DNA of 37,281 nt from Caballeronia grimmiae (GTDB taxonomy: Bacteria; Pseudomonadota; Gammaproteobacteria; Burkholderiales; Burkholderiaceae). Each line of letters begins with the position of its first letter. The first letter of the stretch is position 1. The notes beneath the pieces were generated by a model. That model was not told where the DNA came from, did no database searches, and worked only from the letters and a program-made list of their open reading frames with translations. The position numbers and the translations under genes were made by a program. Positions 33,051 through 37,281 of the stretch are shown here, piece after piece. Location of the stretch: the NCBI RefSeq assembly GCF_000698555.1, contig NZ_JFHE01000046.1, positions 1 to 37,281 on the forward strand, written 5' to 3'.

Positions 33051-33070
33051 ATACGGGTATATACCCGCAT
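33051..33070 (+). promoter_or_regulatory. MarR operator copy 2 (before the aldo/keto reductase gene)
   Basis: ATACGGGTATATACCCGCAT contains the perfect 14-bp palindrome CGGGTATATACCCG (33054-33067), and the outer AT pairs also match. It directly abuts the AGGAG ribosome binding site (33071-33075) of the next gene. Its near-copy lies before marR. Confidence 0.65.
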
Positions 33071-33080
33071 AGGAGTTGAT

Positions 33081-34094
33081 ATGAGATTTAAGTTGCTCGG
33101 CGGGACCGGCGTCCGCGTTTCGCAGATAGCACTGGGCACGGCAAACTTCGGCACAAGATGGGGCCATGGCGCCGACGAGAAAGAAAGCGCCGCCATTCTC
33201 GAAGCCTATGCGCAGGCGGGTGGCAATTTTATCGATACGGCCGACGTCTACCAGTTTGGCCAATCCGAGGAAATCTTAGGAAACCTGCTGGAAGGTCGGC
33301 GTGACGATTTTTTGCTTGCCAGCAAGTTCACATATGGCGCCGCGCCGGAGCCGAGCCGTCTTCTGACTGGCAACAGCCGCCGTGCAATGGTCAGCTCGGT
33401 CGAAGCAAGCCTCAAGCGTTTGAAGACCGATCGTATCGATCTCTTTTGGGTTCACAACCCCGATGAGTTAACACGCACCGAGGAGATTGTGCGCGGTCTC
33501 GATGACCTCACTCGCGCAGGCAAGATTTTGTATGCAGGCTTATCGAACTTTCCACCGTGGCGTCTGGCCCGGGCTGTGACCATGGCCGAGCTGACCCGCG
33601 CGGTGCCGATTGCCGCCGTCCAGTTCGAATACAGCCTCGTGCATCGCGAGCCAGAGGCTGATGTCCTGCCGGCCTGCCGCGCGCTGGCGCTGGCGCCAGT
33701 GACTTGGTCGCCGCTGGGCGGCGGCATGCTGACCGGTAAATACCGCAAGGGAGAAACTGGCCGCCTTGAGGCTTTCGGCGGCAAAGTGTTTCAGGCCGAG
33801 ACGTCGGCGCTCCGCACGGCGACGCTCGATGCAGTCCTTCGGATCGCCGAAGAAATTCACGCCTCGCCCGATCAGGTAGCGATTGCTTGGGCCGCGCAGC
33901 GTGGCGCCCTGCCGATCGTCGGTCCACGCACCATGACACAGCTAACCAGCAATCTCGGCGCTGCGACCCTCACGTTGTCGGCCGAGCAGCTCGCCCGTCT
34001 TGATAGCGCCAGCGAGGCCAAAAGGGAGTTCGGCGAACCCGCAGCAGCGTTGGACTTGTCCGGGCTTGAGCGTCCGGCGATCCCGGTCGCCTAG
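33081..34094 (+). CDS. Aldo/keto reductase
   Basis: ATG 33081, 5 nt after AGGAG, gives the family start MRFKLLGGTGVRVSQIALGT; upstream in-frame codons lie within the operator. The 337-residue TIM-barrel enzyme reduces aldehydes or ketones with NADPH. The catalytic tetrad is Asp52 and Tyr57 (DTADVYQFG), Lys82 (LLASKF) and His125 (FWVHNPDE). The C-terminal cofactor region (PIVGPRTMTQLTSNLGA) is typical. It is the first gene after marR and carries its operator, so it is probably induced by the MarR ligand. Confidence 0.92.
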   Translation: MRFKLLGGTGVRVSQIALGTANFGTRWGHGADEKESAAILEAYAQAGGNFIDTADVYQFGQSEEILGNLLEGRRDDFLLASKFTYGAAPEPSRLLTGNSRRAMVSSVEASLKRLKTDRIDLFWVHNPDELTRTEEIVRGLDDLTRAGKILYAGLSNFPPWRLARAVTMAELTRAVPIAAVQFEYSLVHREPEADVLPACRALALAPVTWSPLGGGMLTGKYRKGETGRLEAFGGKVFQAETSALRTATLDAVLRIAEEIHASPDQVAIAWAAQRGALPIVGPRTMTQLTSNLGAATLTLSAEQLARLDSASEAKREFGEPAAALDLSGLERPAIPVA

Positions 34095-34126
34095 TCACTA
34101 TCGCTTTTCGTCTCTGGATACTGTTT

Positions 34127-35311
34127 ATGACAACCCGTGAAATCATCCTTGCCCATCCCGTGCGCACAGCCATCGGCGCGTTCAACGGGGCACTGAAGGG
34201 CGTGCCAGCAACTGAACTCGGCGCTCATGTCATCCGGGAAAGCCTGCGTCGCGGCGCACTCGACGGCGGGCTTCTCGGCGCGGTAGTGATGGGAAATGTG
34301 ATCCAGGCAGGGAACCGTATGAACCCGGCCCGCCAAGCTGCGATTGGCGGAGGCGTGCCGGTTTCAGTGCCGGCGCTGACTGTAAACCGCGTCTGCGGAT
34401 CGGGGGCGCAGGCCGTGCTAACGGCGGCGGCCGAAATCCTGGCAGGGGACTATGACGTGGCCGTCGCCGGTGGCATGGAGAACATGGACAGGACTCCGTA
34501 CCTACTCGACGGCGGCCGCTGGGGCTATCGTATGGGTCCGGGCCAAGTTCTCGACAGCATGCTGGCCGACGGACTCAACGACGCGTTTTCGGGCCAACAT
34601 TCTGGCTGGCATACCGAAGACTTGGTCGCCCAAGCCGGTATCACTCGTGCAGAGCAGGATGCCTTTGCGGCCCGGTCCCAGCAACGCTTTGCCGCGGCCC
34701 AGAAAGAAGGCCGCTTTGCCGGCCAGATAGTGCCTGTGGACATCAATGGCCGGAAGGGCACTGAGCGTTTCGAGACCGACGAAGCGCCGCGTCCCGACAC
34801 CACAGCGGAGAACCTTGCGCGTCTGAGGCCCGCTTTCCGGCCGGAAGGCACAATCACAGCTGGTAACTCGCCCGGCCTTAACAGTGGTGCGGCCGCGATG
34901 ATCGTGGCAGACCGGGCCTTCGTCGATGCACGGGGCCTTGAGCCACTCGGTCGGCTCGCTGGGTACGGCGTCGCGGCTGTCGAACCCGGATTGTTCGGGC
35001 TTGGGCCCGTCCCGGCCGTCCATAAGGCGCTGGCGCGGGCAGGCTGGACGCTGGGGGACATCGAACGCATCGAGATCAATGAGGCGTTTGCAGTTGTCCC
35101 TATCGCCGTCGCCCGGGAGCTCGGCCTGCCGATTGATCTCGTCAATGTCGATGGCGGGGCGGTCGCGCACGGCCATCCCATCGGCGCCACGGGTGCCATC
35201 CTCGTCACCAAACTCCTCCACGCGATGCGGCAGGACGGCCTCAAACGCGGCGTCGTCACGCTCTGCATCGGCGGCGGTCAGGGCATCGCCCTCGCGTTGG
35301 AGGCCCTGTGA
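34127..35311 (+). CDS. Acetyl-CoA C-acyltransferase (thiolase)
   Basis: This 394-residue thiolase either condenses two acetyl-CoA or cleaves 3-ketoacyl-CoA. The nucleophile is Cys90 (NRVCGSGAQA), with NEAFA near 317-321, His350 (HGHPIGATG) and the acid/base Cys380 (CIGGGQG). The length equals that of biosynthetic PhaA/AtoB enzymes. It starts 32 nt after the aldo/keto reductase, so it is probably in the MarR-controlled operon. It could feed acetoacetyl-CoA to PHA synthesis, but it lies 27 kb from phaEC and has other partners here. Its own ribosome binding site is weak. Confidence 0.92.
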   Translation: MTTREIILAHPVRTAIGAFNGALKGVPATELGAHVIRESLRRGALDGGLLGAVVMGNVIQAGNRMNPARQAAIGGGVPVSVPALTVNRVCGSGAQAVLTAAAEILAGDYDVAVAGGMENMDRTPYLLDGGRWGYRMGPGQVLDSMLADGLNDAFSGQHSGWHTEDLVAQAGITRAEQDAFAARSQQRFAAAQKEGRFAGQIVPVDINGRKGTERFETDEAPRPDTTAENLARLRPAFRPEGTITAGNSPGLNSGAAAMIVADRAFVDARGLEPLGRLAGYGVAAVEPGLFGLGPVPAVHKALARAGWTLGDIERIEINEAFAVVPIAVARELGLPIDLVNVDGGAVAHGHPIGATGAILVTKLLHAMRQDGLKRGVVTLCIGGGQGIALALEAL

Positions 35312-35369
35312 CCCATCGCCAATCCATATTACGAACGCCGGTAGTTCGTGGCGCAAAAAGGGATCTCAC

Positions 35370-36728
35370 GTGAAAGATCAGGAACGCTTACTTTTGGCCG
35401 ACGCCGACCGGCGCGCGGCCGCCTATCTCGGCTCAGTCGAGACGCGCCGCGTCTTTCCCACACCGGAGGCGCTCGCAGCGCTTGTTGCCTTTGATGAGCC
35501 GTTGCCCGAAAACGGCCTCGACGCGGGCGCGACCTTATCGTTGCTCGACGAGGTCGGCTCGCCCGCGGCGGTCACGACGAACGGGCCTCGCTATTACGGC
35601 TTTGTCGTCGGCGCCTGCCTGCCAGGTGCTGCGGCGGCGGAGCGGCTGATGCTGGCATGGGATCAGGGCGCGCCGCTCGCCATGGCATCGCCGGTCAGCG
35701 CCAAGGTCGAAGAGGTTGCAGGCGAATGGCTGCTCGACATCCTCGATCTGCCGCGGGACAGCGCTGTCGGTTTCGGCACCTCGGCGACGGCATGCGGCCT
35801 GAGCTGTCTTGCGGCCGCCAGGCAGGTGCTTCTGCGCCGCACCGGATGGGACCTTGACACTCACGGACTCAACGGTGCTCCCAACATACGCGTTGTGGTG
35901 TCGGACAAAATCCACATCGTGGTGCTCAAGGCACTACGCATCCTGGGCTTCGGCACCGCGCAGATCGAAAAAGCGCCGACCGACGCCAACGGGCGGATTG
36001 ATCCTAACCGTCTGCCCCCGCTCGACGACCGCACCATCCTCTGCCTGCAGGCTGGAGAGGTTAATACGGGCGAGTTTGACCCTTTCGTCGATCTCATTCC
36101 ACTCGCTAAGGCAGCTGGAGCCTGGGTACATGTCGACGGCGCGTTCGGGCTTTGGGCGCGGGCATCGACGAACCTGCGTCATTGGACAGCTGGGATCGAG
36201 GGTGCCGACAGCTGGACCACCGACGGCCACAAGTGGTTGAACACGCCTTATGACTGCGCCATGGCAATCTGCCGCGACCCGGACGCGCTCGCCGAGGCAA
36301 TGAACAGCGATGCCGTCTATGCCGCCGGGTCGAAAAAAGCGCAGAAGAATCTCACGCTTGAGTTTTCTCGCCGCCCCCGCGGCATTCCGGTATGGGCGGC
36401 CCTGCGCACGCTGGGGCGTCGCGGCGTCGCAGCGTTGATCGAGCGGCATTGCGCGCAAGCCTCGAGACTTGCGGATGGCTTGCGCGCGGCAAACTTTGAA
36501 GTCTTAAACCGCGTGGTCCTCAATCAGGTTATCGTGCGCGGTCGCGATGATGAAGAAACTACAGAAATTCGGCTCGCGGTCGAAAGGTCTGGCGAAGCCT
36601 GGTTCGGACCTTCCGTTTGGGGCGGTCGTCCGGCTTTCCGCCTGAGCGTGTCGTCCTGGCGCACTGAGGATGCGGACATCGACCGATTGATTGGTCAGCT
36701 CACGAAGTTGCGCGCCGAGCGCAAATGA
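35370..36728 (+). CDS. PLP-dependent group II decarboxylase
   Basis: The GTG at 35370 is preceded by AAGGGA and gives MKDQERLLLADADRRAA and a protein of 452 residues; a longer reading would start inside the thiolase gene. The fold-type I decarboxylase pattern is visible: GFGTSATACGLSCLAAARQ, VHVDGAFGLWA, and the PLP-binding Lys288 in TTDGHKWLN. Relatives decarboxylate amino acids (aromatic-L-amino-acid, glutamate or diaminobutyrate decarboxylases), but this branch is often just called an aminotransferase class V/decarboxylase, and the substrate is open. It lies 58 nt after the thiolase. Confidence 0.85.
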   Translation: MKDQERLLLADADRRAAAYLGSVETRRVFPTPEALAALVAFDEPLPENGLDAGATLSLLDEVGSPAAVTTNGPRYYGFVVGACLPGAAAAERLMLAWDQGAPLAMASPVSAKVEEVAGEWLLDILDLPRDSAVGFGTSATACGLSCLAAARQVLLRRTGWDLDTHGLNGAPNIRVVVSDKIHIVVLKALRILGFGTAQIEKAPTDANGRIDPNRLPPLDDRTILCLQAGEVNTGEFDPFVDLIPLAKAAGAWVHVDGAFGLWARASTNLRHWTAGIEGADSWTTDGHKWLNTPYDCAMAICRDPDALAEAMNSDAVYAAGSKKAQKNLTLEFSRRPRGIPVWAALRTLGRRGVAALIERHCAQASRLADGLRAANFEVLNRVVLNQVIVRGRDDEETTEIRLAVERSGEAWFGPSVWGGRPAFRLSVSSWRTEDADIDRLIGQLTKLRAERK

Positions 36729-36811
36729 ATTCGTAACGACTCGGGAGCTCATGGGAAAACCTTTCGGAAGGGGCGAGCGGCGACGCCGAGTGTACGTCTT
36801 TCAAGATCGCC

Positions 36812-37159
36812 GTGGTGTTGCGCGAGGATCTCGAGCCCTGGCAGCGGCTTAACGTGGCGTCCTTTGCGGTCAGCGGTGTGGCTGCCGCGCCGGGCGTCTA
36901 TCTGCCGATGTTTCATGAACCCGTGTTGATCTTCGGTGCTTTGGCGGACGAGATGAAACGAACCTCTGGCCGGGCCCATGCCCGCGAGGTCGCTTTCTCG
37001 GTGTTTACCGAGCAGTTGTTTAACACCTTCAACGATGCGGACAACCGCACGGCTGTTGCCGCCGTAGCGACGGACGATCTCGCCACCGTGGGCATAGCGT
37101 TCCGCTGCCAACGCAAAACGGCCGACAAAATTCTCAAAGGGCTAAAGCTTTTGCGCTAA
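36812..37159 (+). CDS. DUF2000 family protein, start uncertain
   Basis: The text VLREDLEPWQRLNVASFAVSGVAA and the C-terminal ATDDLATVGIAFRCQRKTADKILKGLKLL match DUF2000, a small family without known function. No ATG exists in frame; homology seems to begin at about 36797 (SFKIAVVLRED), upstream of the first GTG (36812). An ATG at 36751 with GGGAG lies one nucleotide out of phase, so either a frameshift has removed the original start or an unusual start is used. It is 83 nt after the decarboxylase and could be last in the MarR-linked unit. Confidence 0.6.
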   Translation: MVLREDLEPWQRLNVASFAVSGVAAAPGVYLPMFHEPVLIFGALADEMKRTSGRAHAREVAFSVFTEQLFNTFNDADNRTAVAAVATDDLATVGIAFRCQRKTADKILKGLKLLR

Positions 37160-37186
37160 CGTCAACTTCATTATTCGGAGAGCTTA

Positions 37187-37281
37187 TTGGACAGTTCGCT
37201 CGCGTCGAAGCTAGAAGCCGCGCAACGTCAGCAGATCAGGCGAGCGCCATCGGCGTCATCCGGTGTGGAGCGGCACCGGCG
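37187..37281 (+). CDS. Possible 5' end of a further gene (partial)
   Basis: TTG 37187 lies 5 nt after GGAG and opens a frame that runs off the window, reading MDSSLASKLEAAQRQQIRRAP. The start of a coniferyl-aldehyde-dehydrogenase-like protein would look somewhat like this, but 31 residues are too few to tell. It could also be a chance open frame. Confidence 0.25.
   Translation, partial: MDSSLASKLEAAQRQQIRRAPSASSGVERHR

Noticed and set aside
34127..35311. The thiolase as the missing phaA of the PHA operon
   Set aside because: It lies 27 kb away under a different, MarR-linked control region. A metabolic link is possible but the sequence does not show it.
34502..35356. Minus-strand frames opposite the thiolase gene
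   Set aside because: Antisense shadows of a gene with complete active-site motifs.
1..37281. CRISPR array, tRNA or rRNA genes, prophage or conjugation genes
   Set aside because: I saw no regularly spaced direct repeats, no cloverleaf or CCA-end pattern and no integrase, capsid or relaxase text. The only mobile element is the IS30 copy.

Overview
The window looks like accessory DNA of a high-GC betaproteobacterium, most likely the Burkholderia/Paraburkholderia/Caballeronia group. The reasons are a DUF4148-type secreted protein, an entericidin-type lipoprotein, the style of the regulators and chemoreceptors, and strong G/C bias at third codon positions. There is no ribosomal or core housekeeping cluster and I saw no tRNA or rRNA. 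The density of broken genes suggests a plastic part of a secondary chromosome or megaplasmid.

Layout. (1) 1-9798, plus strand: the tail of an unknown gene, a leader carrying an inverted pair of composite palindromes, an ACS-family MFS transporter, and then a tight six-gene unit: ThDP-dependent acetolactate-synthase-like enzyme, zinc alcohol dehydrogenase, PhaE, class III PhaC, alpha/beta hydrolase and a Pct-like CoA-transferase. Four of the five junctions are overlaps or gaps under 10 nt. This is the most striking system here: a class III polyhydroxyalkanoate (PHA) synthase with its own possible monomer-making enzymes and none of the usual phaA/phaB partners. (2) 9799-19205: a gene graveyard. 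It holds a DUF4148 gene, a 2-hydroxyacid dehydrogenase fragment joined to a C-terminally truncated DHA2 efflux pump, an intact VapBC-type pair, an entericidin-like gene of 43 codons, a second vapBC whose toxin is frameshifted, small orphans, a scrambled cydA, an intact metallo-beta-lactamase-fold hydrolase, a frameshifted copD end and an IS30-family element whose transposase carries both a frameshift and a catalytic Glu-to-Lys change. (3) 19206-28501, mostly minus strand: an orphan 2-oxoglutarate dehydrogenase E1, a 4HB-type chemoreceptor, remnants of a nucleoside deoxyribosyltransferase and of a small HTH protein, a cheW-chemoreceptor pair and a histidine kinase remnant. (4) 28502-31762: a LysR regulator divergent from an SDR, a quinone oxidoreductase and a limonene-epoxide-hydrolase-fold protein. 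(5) 32052-37281: divergent HxlR and MarR regulators, then aldo/keto reductase, thiolase, PLP decarboxylase and DUF2000 genes. Two near-identical 20-bp palindromes, one before marR and one before the aldo/keto reductase gene, point to a local MarR switch.

How the genes may work together (inference). In region 1 a carboxylate could be imported by the MFS protein, joined to a two-carbon unit by the ThDP enzyme, reduced by the dehydrogenase, converted to a hydroxyacyl-CoA by the CoA-transferase and polymerised by PhaEC. The monomer cannot be read from sequence. Regions 4 and 5 are typical regulator-plus-oxidoreductase cassettes that respond to small electrophiles or aromatic compounds.
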